Positions 35,255-43,147 of a stretch of DNA of 64,000 bases are shown one piece after another. The notes under the pieces are model-generated. The model was not told the DNA's origin and did no database searches. It saw only the letters and a list, made by a program, of their open reading frames with translations. The translations under genes and the position numbers were made by a program. Positions within the stretch are counted from its first letter, which is position 1; the number at the start of each line of letters is the position of its first letter. Origin of the DNA: Allobosea sp. LC85 (GTDB lineage Bacteria; Pseudomonadota; Alphaproteobacteria; Rhizobiales; Beijerinckiaceae); the NCBI RefSeq assembly GCF_000735605.1, contig NZ_JPKG01000046.1, positions 62,001-126,000 on the forward strand, given 5' to 3'.

Positions 35255-37141
35255 TTAGGTCCATCCGCTTGACCTCAGACGTGCTGCAATGCGCTTGGCC
35301 AGAGGCTCGATCGCGGGAAGCGCAGTAAGCACGCGCTGCGCGAGTCTGGAGCGCACAATCCCACGCAGCGTAGACATCCGCGCTCGCCGCAAGCGGATTA
35401 TAGCAGAGAGAAAGCGCACGCGGAGTCGCTCTCGGGGGGTGAGCTGCGACAGGACGCCCGGGACCAACTCGATCACTCCACCATAGGCCTGCGCTATCTC
35501 CTCCCTATAGCAATCGTAGGCTTTGTTCAGCCTCTCGATCCATTCGATCATATTGAAGTAACCTGCCTTCTCGATTTCCAGCATGTTGCGCAGCGCGGCG
35601 GCAACCATCGCCCTATCATCGCCAAACGACAAAGCGCTACGGAATGAGGCGCTGGCGGCAGCACGTCGCGGTTGCTCCAGGAGCATTTCGGCATCGTAGC
35701 CGGCGAGCACTCCTGAAAAATCGCTCACCTCGACAGGTCGAGGCATCGTGAGCCGGCAGATATCGGCAATCTGGGTTAGGCCCTTGAACAGCGCCATTTC
35801 ACGACCGAAGCTGGCATAGTTTCGGCGAATCTCAATCTGTAGCAACGATCGAAGATGGCTGAATTCGACGATCAGCCGATCGACTTCACTTCGATATAGG
35901 ACACTTTCAGCCACGTCCTTTCGAAGCTGGAAGCTCTCTTCCTGTTCCGGAAGTGCGGTCGGATGCTCCATCAACAAGCCGGACGAATCCAGCATCGCGG
36001 GAGACACCCCGGAACGGCCCGCAGGCGTCCTATTTTTAGCCACCAGATGCCGTTCGATCGCAGCGGCAATGCCGGCGTAGAACGTGCGATAGGTAAAGTG
36101 TTTCGACGCGACGAGATGGTCGAAAGCGCGCTGCGTCATTGCTTCGAGCGCCGGCAAATCCCTAAGGCGCGCGAGGACCTCGTCCACGTTGGAGAAATCC
36201 TTCTCCAACGTGATATAGTGCTCGTTCGGTGCGATTGTGTCCGAGTAGCGCCCCTTGAACAGGACCATCGGGGTACGCATCATCGCGCATTCCAGAACCC
36301 GCGGCGAAATTTGCCCCATCTCGATCGCCCCATCACGATCTGCAACGATCGGCAGGAAATCGGCGTAGCTCGGAGGAACACCACCGTTCGCGGCCGTCAT
36401 CTCCTTGAAACGGGCGTCGATGCTGCCATCGAAATCGAACACGTTGGAGCCCGATTCCGATCCAAGCATCGCCCTGCAATCTCCGACGAAATCGAACCAC
36501 GCCTTGCCGTAGATCCGGCTTGCCTCGTTCATTGCGATGTCGGTTTCAATACCGCGCGCAGCACAGAGTTCCTTCATGCGGCGACCGATCTCGAACTTGT
36601 CAAAGCCAAGTCGGCCATATCGGCCACCGATGTCGCGCCCTCGATAACCGACGAAAATCGATCGTTCAGCCAACGGCTTCGGCGGCGGCAGATCAGAGGC
36701 GAAGTCATCCGGCACATAGCCGGTAAAGACTGTGATGAATTCTACATTCGGAAATTCTGATCTAGGGTATACGTACTCGAGACCATCCTGCGGCACGCAA
36801 GTCAAGACGATATCAAAGCCCAAATCCTTAATCGCGGCCCGAAGAACGTCGGTGTTGTCATATTCATCCTGAACGGACAGCACCTTTATACCAGAAAATT
36901 TCTTCAGGCGCTCCCGATAGCTGTCGGAGACGTATCCTTCAAAGCAAAGACGTGCGCAATAGCTATGAAAAACAATATCATAAGATTCGAAATCGAAACC
37001 TATCGATGCGTGGTGAGTGGCATGAACGTAGTCCACCTCAAACCCACCGAAATGCTTGAAAGCAGTGAGATAGTCAAGCGTCGTCTGAACGAACGTACTT
37101 GACATTGAATAGGCTGCGAGCGCGCGCCGAACGCTTGTCAA
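35255..37141 (-). CDS. Large glycosyltransferase-like protein, CgeB-like
   Basis: A 628-residue protein. The first about 370 residues look like a GT-B glycosyltransferase with a glycosyl_transferase 92/CgeB-type second half (SIFVGYRGRD, SGSNVFDFDGS, then ISPRVLECAMMRTPMVLFKGRYSD). The rest (about 400-628) is helical with many Arg residues near the end and no family that I know. TTG 37141 is taken as start for its AGAGG 8 bases upstream; ATG 37105 is the next choice. Base composition looks more AT-rich than neighbours, suggesting transfer. It probably decorates the surface glycan. Confidence 0.65.
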   Translation of the reverse strand: MTSVRRALAAYSMSSTFVQTTLDYLTAFKHFGGFEVDYVHATHHASIGFDFESYDIVFHSYCARLCFEGYVSDSYRERLKKFSGIKVLSVQDEYDNTDVLRAAIKDLGFDIVLTCVPQDGLEYVYPRSEFPNVEFITVFTGYVPDDFASDLPPPKPLAERSIFVGYRGRDIGGRYGRLGFDKFEIGRRMKELCAARGIETDIAMNEASRIYGKAWFDFVGDCRAMLGSESGSNVFDFDGSIDARFKEMTAANGGVPPSYADFLPIVADRDGAIEMGQISPRVLECAMMRTPMVLFKGRYSDTIAPNEHYITLEKDFSNVDEVLARLRDLPALEAMTQRAFDHLVASKHFTYRTFYAGIAAAIERHLVAKNRTPAGRSGVSPAMLDSSGLLMEHPTALPEQEESFQLRKDVAESVLYRSEVDRLIVEFSHLRSLLQIEIRRNYASFGREMALFKGLTQIADICRLTMPRPVEVSDFSGVLAGYDAEMLLEQPRRAAASASFRSALSFGDDRAMVAAALRNMLEIEKAGYFNMIEWIERLNKAYDCYREEIAQAYGGVIELVPGVLSQLTPRERLRVRFLSAIIRLRRARMSTLRGIVRSRLAQRVLTALPAIEPLAKRIAARLRSSGWT

Positions 37142-37367
37142 ATGCCAATCCTCTTTCCATCAGTACAGCGAGATAGGTGGAAGCTAATTGATTGGTCAAG
37201 AGCGGAGCGGCGCGAGCACGGTCGCGGAGCCCAACCGCATTGCCACGACGAACGAGCCACGCTAGAGCTTCGCCGTCGGCGGGGAACGACGCACGTTTCA
37301 CGGCGGCGTATTGCCCAACCAGTGCCCCGAAAGTTTGCATCGCCAGAGACCGTCCTCTATTCGCCAT
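37074..37367 (-). CDS. Possible small ORF or gene remnant
   Basis: A 97-codon frame (MANRGRSLAMQTFGALVGQY) with helical, coding-like composition fills the spacer between wbpI and the CgeB-like gene and overlaps the start of the latter by 68 bases. It may be the tail of a lost gene. No family is recognised, and the frame could be chance. Confidence 0.2.
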   Translation of the reverse strand: MANRGRSLAMQTFGALVGQYAAVKRASFPADGEALAWLVRRGNAVGLRDRARAAPLLTNQLASTYLAVLMERGLAFDKRSARARSLFNVKYVRSDDA

Positions 37368-37415
37368 ACCATCGGCGAACGTAAAAATGAGCCGGCCCTC
37401 CGCAGCGGACCAATC

Positions 37416-38453
37416 ATGCCCCACATCTTTACAGTCCTCGGCGCCAGACCGCAGTTCATCAAGGCCGCTCCCGTCAGCCGTGCCATCGCCAAGGAGGGCA
37501 TGACGGAGGTCATCGCCCACACTGGCCAGCATTTTGATGCTTTGATGTCGGACGTCTTCTTTGACGAACTCGATATCCCGAAGCCTGCCTACAATCTCGA
37601 GGTCAACAGCCTAGGGCACGCCGCCATGACTGGCCGCATGCTCGAGAAACTCGAAGAAGCAATGCTGGCGGAAGCGCCCGACATCATCCTCATTTACGGC
37701 GACACGAACTCCACCATTGCGGGCGCACTCGCCGGCGCCAAGCTCAACATTCCGGTCGCTCATGTGGAAGCCGGTCTGCGCTCCTTCAACCGCCGCATGC
37801 CGGAGGAGATCAACCGCGTCGTTGCTGACCATGTCAGCGCTCTTCTATTTTGCCCAACGCAGACGGCGGTCCGCAATCTCGCCGCCGAGGGGCTCACCAA
37901 GGGCATCCATGCCGTGGGCGACGTCATGTTCGATACCACGCTGGCTGCGGTGAAACGGGCCGAGGGTCGTTCGACCATCATCGAGACCCACGGGCTGAAG
38001 CCGGGCAGCTACGCCGTTGCAACGATCCACCGCGCAGAGAACACCGACGACCCCGAGCGGTTCCTGCATGTCATGGACTGGCTAGAGGAAGCCGCCCGCA
38101 TGCGGCGGATCGTGATGCCAGTCCATCCGCGCACACGCAAGCTTCTCGTTAGCCGGGGACTCACGCTGGAGGGCCTGACCCTGATCGACCCGATCGGCTA
38201 TCTCGACATGGCCCGCCTGCTCAGTCAGTCCGCCGCCGTCTACACCGATTCCGGCGGCTTGCAGAAAGAGGCCTATTTCCATCGCGTTCCGTGCGTGACA
38301 CTGCGCGACGAAACGGAGTGGGTTGAGACCATCGAGGCGGGCTGGAATCGGCTCTGGACGAGTAAAACCTACGCACCTCGCCGAGACATTACTGATTACG
38401 GCACTGGTGACGCCGCCGCCAAGATTGCACGCGCTCTACAGCACGCCCTGTGA
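37416..38453 (+). CDS. wbpI: Non-hydrolysing UDP-GlcNAc(3NAc)A 2-epimerase, WbpI type
   Basis: A 345-residue GT-B-fold epimerase. It opens with FTVLGARPQFIKAAPVSRAI and HTGQHFDALMSDVFFDELDI, where the R-P-Q-F-I-K form is typical of WbpI/WlbD and differs from the R-P-E-x-I-K of WecB. Other conserved parts are GDTNSTIAGALAG, HVEAGLRSFNRRMPEEINR and TDSGGLQKEAYF. With WbpA-B-D-E it would complete UDP-ManNAc(3NAc)A. It is split from them by 9 kb that contains two insertion elements. WecB-like action on UDP-GlcNAc remains possible. Confidence 0.8.
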   Translation: MPHIFTVLGARPQFIKAAPVSRAIAKEGMTEVIAHTGQHFDALMSDVFFDELDIPKPAYNLEVNSLGHAAMTGRMLEKLEEAMLAEAPDIILIYGDTNSTIAGALAGAKLNIPVAHVEAGLRSFNRRMPEEINRVVADHVSALLFCPTQTAVRNLAAEGLTKGIHAVGDVMFDTTLAAVKRAEGRSTIIETHGLKPGSYAVATIHRAENTDDPERFLHVMDWLEEAARMRRIVMPVHPRTRKLLVSRGLTLEGLTLIDPIGYLDMARLLSQSAAVYTDSGGLQKEAYFHRVPCVTLRDETEWVETIEAGWNRLWTSKTYAPRRDITDYGTGDAAAKIARALQHAL

Positions 38454-38653
38454 TTGAATGGCACATCGCCCGATGTATCCTTTGGAACGTGGTGGAGGGA
38501 GCCAGCAACGGCGGAAGCAACCGAACAGCGCCCCCCGGGTTCGACTTGGATCTGCATGATCGTAGCGGTAGCTCGCGAGACAAACTAGCCTTGGCACAGA
38601 AGGCTTCCGCCCACGCCAGATGACAAGCGCCGCGAAGTATGGCTTTGGCCGAT
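38454..38653. other. Spacer after wbpI
   Basis: No gene is supported. The frame that continues from the IS3 remnant (to 38585) has lost its family resemblance here, so the border of the remnant lies near 38654. Confidence 0.4.
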
Positions 38654-38927
38654 CCAGCGCTCGTTCGGCCGTAGCGGCACCAGCATGGGCGCCCGGGTCC
38701 CGACGGCTCGTTTGCGGCCACCGCGCTGACGCACGGCCAACTTCTCCTCGCGATAGAGCCGGAAGAGCCGCTTGTGGTTCACGACGTGCCCCTCGCGCTT
38801 GAACAGAACATGCAGGCGCCAATAGCCGAAGCGGCGGCGCTCGCGGGCGATCGCGATCATTCGCTCCCGCAGAGCGCGATCATCTGGGCGCGCGGATTGA
38901 TGATCTGTTCTTCCGAGAAGCCGCTGC
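38654..38927 (-). pseudogene. IS3-family transposase remnant (orfA start fused to orfB fragment)
   Basis: Reading from the IS66 border, the first codons are the start of an IS3 orfA (KRSGFSEEQII, its ATG at 38932-38934 inside the target duplication), then after an internal deletion an orfB piece follows in another frame: ALRERMIAIARERRRFGYWR, NHKRLFRLYREEKLAVR and APMLVPLRPNERW. Homology stops at about 38654, where SLDFVSD would be expected. The element has lost most of orfA and the catalytic core of orfB. Confidence 0.8.
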
Positions 38928-40458
38928 GCTTCATCGTAACCGCTGTTTTCAGGCCACGGCCTTGAGCGGCTGGGGTGCGTAGGGCCCAGGGCAGCAAGCC
39001 GTCGATCTGGCTTTGCGGATGACCGGCGACGATGCGGGCGATGACGTCGCCGAGATAGGCTTGCGGGTCGACGGCGTTGAGCTTGCAGGTCTCCACGAGC
39101 GAGGCGATGACGGCCCAGTGCTCGCCGTCGCCGTCGGAGCCGGCAAAGAGCGCATTCTTGCGATTGAGCGCGATCGGCCGGATTGCGCGTTCGACCACGT
39201 TGGAGTCGATTTCGACGCGGCCGTCGTCGAGGAAGCGGGAGAGGCCCTGCCAGCGCGAGAGGGCGTAGCGGATTGCCTCGGCGAGCTTGCTCTTCTGGCT
39301 GACGAGGCCGAGCTTCTCCTTGAGCCACGACTCCAGCGCCGCGACGATGGGACGGCTCCTGGCCTGCCGGGCGGCACGACGTTCGTCGGCCGGGCGGCCG
39401 CGGATTTCGGCCTCGACCTGGTAGAGCATCGCGATGCGCGCAAGGGCTTCCATGGCGATCGGCGCCGGACCTGATTGGGCCAGCTCGTAGAACTTCCGCC
39501 GGACATGGCTCCAACAGAAGGCCAGGCTCACGGCGTTGCGTTCGGCCAGGACCTTGTAGCCTGCGTAGCCATCGACCTGCAGCGTACCCACGAAGCCTTG
39601 AAGATGCCGGATCGTCTGCTCGGCCTTGCGATCGGGCGCGTAGAGATAGGCAACCCCAGGTGGATCCGATCCGCCCCAGGGTCTGTCGTCGCGGGCATAG
39701 GCGAAGAGTTGGCCGGTCTTGGTCCGGCCACGTCCCGGATCGAGCACCGGCGCCGTGGTCTCATCGGCGAAGAGCTTGCCCGACGCCTTCAGGCGCTCGA
39801 ACAGCCGCGCATGGACGGGCCGCAGCAGGAAAGCGGCCTTGCCCACCCAGTCGGCCAAGGTCGATCGATCCAGGTTCACGCCCTGCCGGCTGTAGATCTG
39901 GGCCTGGCGATAGAGCGGAAGGTGATCGGCATATTTCGCGACGAGGACATGGGCAACCGTGGCCTCCGTCGGGATGCCGCCCTCGACGAGGCGAGCGGGC
40001 GCTGGTGCCTGCACCACCACCTCCTCACCCGCCCGGCAGGCGTATTTCGGCCGACGCGTCACGATCACACGGAACTCGGCGGGCACCACGTCGAGGCGTT
40101 CCGATATGTCCTCGCCGATGGCATGCAGCGCGCCGCGGCAGCAGGGGCAGGTCTTGTCCTGGATGTCGACGACCTGCTCCACGCGCGGCAGGTGTGCCGG
40201 CAACGATCCACGGTTGGTGCGCCGCTTCCTGGCCCGCTCGGCGTGCTTCTCTGGATCGGCAGCCTCCTCGTTGGCAAAACCCTCGGCCTCGATCTGCTCG
40301 GCTTCCTCGAGTCCCAGCAGCAACTGATCGACCGGCAGGCTTTCAGCCCGGCGGCCGAAGCGATGGCGCTGCAACTCCTTGATGATCTGGCGCAGCCGAT
40401 CGTTCTCGGCGCGCTCCGCCGCGAGCATCGCACGAAGCGCGATCGGATCGTTGGTCAC
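38857..40458 (-). CDS. tnpC: IS66 transposase TnpC, frameshifted at the last codons
   Basis: A 533-codon frame with the IS66 N-terminal zinc-binding region (CPCCRGALHAIGEDI), the DDE core (LFADETTAPVLDPGRGRTKT; VDGYAGYKVLAE) and DSNVVERAIRPIALNRKNALF. The natural ending LLPWAYAPQPLKAVA lies one frame away and stops at 38949-38951, 13 bases inside the element. An extra C in the TGGGCC-C run shifts the frame, so translation leaves the element and ends in the flanking IS3 remnant at 38857. GTG 40458 is the start. The catalytic core is intact. Confidence 0.85.
   Translation of the reverse strand: MTNDPIALRAMLAAERAENDRLRQIIKELQRHRFGRRAESLPVDQLLLGLEEAEQIEAEGFANEEAADPEKHAERARKRRTNRGSLPAHLPRVEQVVDIQDKTCPCCRGALHAIGEDISERLDVVPAEFRVIVTRRPKYACRAGEEVVVQAPAPARLVEGGIPTEATVAHVLVAKYADHLPLYRQAQIYSRQGVNLDRSTLADWVGKAAFLLRPVHARLFERLKASGKLFADETTAPVLDPGRGRTKTGQLFAYARDDRPWGGSDPPGVAYLYAPDRKAEQTIRHLQGFVGTLQVDGYAGYKVLAERNAVSLAFCWSHVRRKFYELAQSGPAPIAMEALARIAMLYQVEAEIRGRPADERRAARQARSRPIVAALESWLKEKLGLVSQKSKLAEAIRYALSRWQGLSRFLDDGRVEIDSNVVERAIRPIALNRKNALFAGSDGDGEHWAVIASLVETCKLNAVDPQAYLGDVIARIVAGHPQSQIDGLLPWALRTPAAQGRGLKTAVTMKRSGFSEEQIINPRAQMIALCGSE
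38928..38935. repeat. Target-site duplication of IS66, left copy
   Basis: GCTTCATC directly abuts the left end of the IS66 element and is repeated at 41383-41390. The 8-bp length is the IS66-family standard. Confidence 0.9.
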
Positions 40459-40512
40459 AGGTTCGGCCGCGTCGCAATCATAGATTACAGAAGCTCGCCA
40501 GCACGAACCGGA

Positions 40513-40869
40513 TCAGCTCGCCGCGACCGGAACCAGCGTTTCGCGCCGTTCGTGCACGCGGCGCCAGTCCAGGCCTTCCAGCAAGGCCTGAAGCTGAGCA
40601 GCGCTCAACCGCACGACGCCGTCGGCGATGGCGGGCCACTGGAACTTGCCGTCTTCCAGCCTCTTGGAGAACAGGCAGACGCCGGTCCCATCGAAGTAAA
40701 CCAGCTTGATCCGGTCGGCGCGCCGGGCCCGGAACACATAGACTGTGCCCGAGAACGGATCGGCGCCGATGCTCTCGCGCACCAGCGCGGCCAAGCCCTC
40801 GGCGCCCTTGCGGAAGTCGACCGGCTTCGTCGCCACCATGACGCGGACCACGCCGGTCGGGCCGATCAC
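40513..40869 (-). CDS. tnpB: IS66 accessory protein TnpB
   Basis: A 118-residue protein of the IS66 Orf2 family: VRVMVATKPVDFRKGAEGLA, DPFSGTVYVFRARRADRIKL, YFDGTGVCLFSKRLEDGKF and W. It is needed for transposition but its biochemical role is not settled. Its start overlaps the tnpA stop by 4 bases, and tnpC follows after 54 bp. Confidence 0.93.
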   Translation of the reverse strand: MIGPTGVVRVMVATKPVDFRKGAEGLAALVRESIGADPFSGTVYVFRARRADRIKLVYFDGTGVCLFSKRLEDGKFQWPAIADGVVRLSAAQLQALLEGLDWRRVHERRETLVPVAAS

Positions 40870-41345
40870 GAGCCGACCTTCAACGCACCGAGCACCGCGG
40901 CGATCGTCGCCGGAGAGGCCCCGTTCTCGATCGTCACCTTCACACCAGCGACGTCGATCTCGATCGCCGCCGCGCGCCGATGTTGTCGACTGCGCCGCTT
41001 TCGGCGCGGCGATACAGCCGGCGGCTCCGCTGCGAGAACCGGTTCGGGAGTGACAACCGCCGGTACGAAGGCCGGCAGCGTCTGCGCGGCCTTGCGCGCC
41101 TCGCGGCGCCAGGTGAACAACTGCTGCGGCATCAGGCCATGCCGGCGCGCGACCTCGGAGACGACCGCTCCAGGAACCAGCGTCTCTTCAAGAATCCGCG
41201 CCCGGTCGTCGGCATTCCAACGCCGCCGGCCAATCGCGCCGGTGATCACCTCGAAGCGGCGAACCTCGCCCTCAGGCTCAAGTCTATGGTCAAGCCTAGA
41301 CACAAAACGACCCTCCAAATCAGGATCGTCAGAGTGGGCGCTCAA
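40866..41345 (-). CDS. tnpA: IS66 protein TnpA (helix-turn-helix)
   Basis: A 159-residue protein with an N-terminal IS3/IS66 OrfA-like helix-turn-helix (RRRWNADDRARILEETLVPG, then SEVARRHGLMPQQLFTWRRE), a basic linker and the short C-terminal motif IEIDVAGVKVTIENGAS common to IS66 TnpA. TTG 41345 is the apparent start, 37 bases inside the right end of the element. Confidence 0.88.
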   Translation of the reverse strand: MSAHSDDPDLEGRFVSRLDHRLEPEGEVRRFEVITGAIGRRRWNADDRARILEETLVPGAVVSEVARRHGLMPQQLFTWRREARKAAQTLPAFVPAVVTPEPVLAAEPPAVSPRRKRRSRQHRRAAAIEIDVAGVKVTIENGASPATIAAVLGALKVGS

Positions 41346-41382
41346 CGCGCTGCGAAGAAGGTGCGGTCGGAACAGCGCTTAC

Positions 41383-41390
41383 GCTTCATC
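41383..41390. repeat. Target-site duplication of IS66, right copy
   Basis: GCTTCATC, identical to 38928-38935, directly follows the right inverted repeat. Confidence 0.9.
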
Positions 41391-41480
41391 TTCTGGTCCT
41401 CTCAGTGGGCCAGAACGAACTTCAAACCGGATCAAGCCTGAGGGGCAACGTCACCATGATCCACCTCTGCAAACGGTGAA
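41391..41480 (-). mobile_element. Left-end remnant of the IS3-family element
   Basis: Read on the minus strand, this flank gives AGAGGACCAGAAG and then the ATG of orfA, which is restored when the IS66 element is removed. It is therefore the upstream end of the interrupted IS3 copy; its outer border is not clear by eye. Confidence 0.6.
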
Positions 41481-41519
41481 TCACAAACACAGCAAAATGG
41501 GAATCGCCCGTTTCCGATT

Positions 41520-42272
41520 TCAGCCCTGAGCGGATGCGAGATAGGCGTCCGAGACAGTTTTGACGTCGCCGAACTCCTTGATAAGACCGCCCTCGACCCA
41601 AATCGCCTTGCTACAAAACCGCTCGATGAGTGCTGGGGCATGCGAGGCGAAGACGAGAATGCGCGAGCGTTGGATGAGTTCTATCATGCGTTCCTCAGCC
41701 TTGCGCACGAATGCTGCGTCGCCCGCGCCGAAAACCTCATCAAGGATCAAGATCTGGGGATCAATCGACGTGGCTATCGCGAACGCGAGTTTCGTGCGCA
41801 TGCCTGCGGAGTATGCGCCGACGTGCAAATGAATAAACTCACCCAATCCAGTGAACGCAACGATATCCTCGCGCTTCTGATCAATATCGTGAGGTGATGC
41901 GCCAAGCAGCAGAAGGCAAAACTCGATATTGTCAAAACCAGAGACTTCATCACGCATTCCTAGACCAACAGTCAGCAACGCGCCAACGCGACCGTCAATT
42001 ACGGCTCGCCCTGAGGTCGGTGGATAGATGCCAGCGAGTACGCGCAGCAACGTCGACTTACCGGCTCCATTGGGACCCACAACGGCAACCCGGTCACCTT
42101 CGCTGAGAGTTAGGTTAACGCCCTTCAGCGCCTGGAGGATCGGCCGCTCGCGAGGATCAAGGGTAATCCGCATCGGCTTCAACGGCGCGGACAGAAGCCG
42201 CTTGAGCGACCGCTGATCTTGCTGAAGCAGCGGAAAATCAACATGGACATTCTCAAGGACGATCTTAACCAT
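41520..42272 (-). CDS. ABC-2 polysaccharide exporter, ATP-binding subunit (Wzt/KpsT-like)
   Basis: A 250-residue ATPase with Walker A GPNGAGKST (66-74), signature YSAGM (154-158) and Walker B LILDE (175-179). The N-terminal region before Walker A is extended (SLKRLLSAPLKPMRI), as in Wzt/TagH proteins. It lacks the C-terminal carbohydrate-binding domain of Wzt from the O9a system, so chain end recognition, if any, is done elsewhere. ATG 42272 has GAGGGGGG upstream. It lies 11 bp after the permease and forms the export pump with it. Confidence 0.9.
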   Translation of the reverse strand: MVKIVLENVHVDFPLLQQDQRSLKRLLSAPLKPMRITLDPRERPILQALKGVNLTLSEGDRVAVVGPNGAGKSTLLRVLAGIYPPTSGRAVIDGRVGALLTVGLGMRDEVSGFDNIEFCLLLLGASPHDIDQKREDIVAFTGLGEFIHLHVGAYSAGMRTKLAFAIATSIDPQILILDEVFGAGDAAFVRKAEERMIELIQRSRILVFASHAPALIERFCSKAIWVEGGLIKEFGDVKTVSDAYLASAQG

Positions 42273-42283
42273 GCCCCCCTCCC

Positions 42284-43078
42284 TCACAACCAATAGATGA
42301 TGCGAAAGCGGAAGCGACTATAGAACAGGTGGGCGGCTGCCAAGCCCAAAATGCTCATTACTCCAACGACTATGTAGGAGGCGAAAGCCGGCGTCCCGCC
42401 CAACAGCGGCATTCGGACAATATCGATTATATGATGAAACGGATTAGCCAGCGCTACCCATTCCTTACCGGCAAGCGCCTTTGCGGGCCAGATTACTGGC
42501 GTGACAAAGAAGCAGATCTGAAGTGCGCTCTGGATAATTGGCAGCAGATCTCGGAAACGCGCACCGATCAGACCGACAAGCGGTACGATCCAAAGCGTCT
42601 GCAGAAAAAGAAGCGCAATTCCGAAACCAGCAAGAAAAATATTAAAGGCACTTACGCCGCCGAAATAAACTAATACCGCAGCTGCAACTAAAAACTGGTT
42701 CAAAAATACTATGATATTGCGCGAAATTACACGAAACACATACACAAACGGTGAGCGGCGAATCTGCCTAATATAGACCTCCGATTCAACGAAGGCCATA
42801 ACGCTTTCCGCACATATTGCCGAAATGAAATTCCATAAGACCACTCCCACCGCGATGAACGGGAGATACTCAGCAAGCGCTACCTTGAAGAGGGTGCTGT
42901 AAACGAAGGCTAACGCGATTACGAAGATCGCGGTCGTGGCGATTAGCCACAAGGGCCCCATCCAAGACCTGCGATACCGCGCAAGAATATCGTGCCAGCC
43001 AAAGCGCAACCAAAGGCGCCAAGCCATCAAACCTTCGACAAAATCGAGGGATGCGGATTTGCTCGTATCTAATTTCAT
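42284..43078 (-). CDS. ABC-2 polysaccharide exporter, permease subunit (Wzm/KpsM-like)
   Basis: A 264-residue inner-membrane protein with six hydrophobic segments (first LWLIATTAIFVIALAFVYSTLF) after an amphipathic N-terminal interface helix (ARYRRSWMGPLW). The motif RFRDLLPIIQSALQICFF and PVIWPA are typical of O-antigen/teichoic acid exporters. It would carry a completed lipid-linked glycan across the inner membrane. The gene looks AT-richer than its neighbours. Confidence 0.9.
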   Translation of the reverse strand: MKLDTSKSASLDFVEGLMAWRLWLRFGWHDILARYRRSWMGPLWLIATTAIFVIALAFVYSTLFKVALAEYLPFIAVGVVLWNFISAICAESVMAFVESEVYIRQIRRSPFVYVFRVISRNIIVFLNQFLVAAAVLVYFGGVSAFNIFLAGFGIALLFLQTLWIVPLVGLIGARFRDLLPIIQSALQICFFVTPVIWPAKALAGKEWVALANPFHHIIDIVRMPLLGGTPAFASYIVVGVMSILGLAAAHLFYSRFRFRIIYWL

Positions 43079-43147
43079 GGCATTTCAGGCTAGGCTGCTG
43101 GAGCAGCTGGTTGGCACTATCGTTTACTCACTTCATAGAGCCTTCGC

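Larger units (their letters stand above)
38936..41382. mobile_element. Complete IS66-family insertion sequence
   Basis: The 2447-bp element is bounded by imperfect inverted repeats: GTAACCGCTGTT on the left (38936) and the complement of GTAAGCGCTGTT on the right (ending 41382). It encodes tnpA, tnpB and tnpC on the minus strand and is flanked by the 8-bp duplication GCTTCATC. The flanking sequences join to give the intact start of an IS3 orfA (AGGACCAGAAGATGAAGCGC), so the IS66 copy landed in an older IS3 element. Confidence 0.93.

Noticed and set aside
39475..41529. A 684-codon open frame on the plus strand
   Set aside because: It is antisense to tnpC, tnpB and tnpA, which have full family motifs and coupled starts. 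Long shadow frames are normal in GC-rich DNA.
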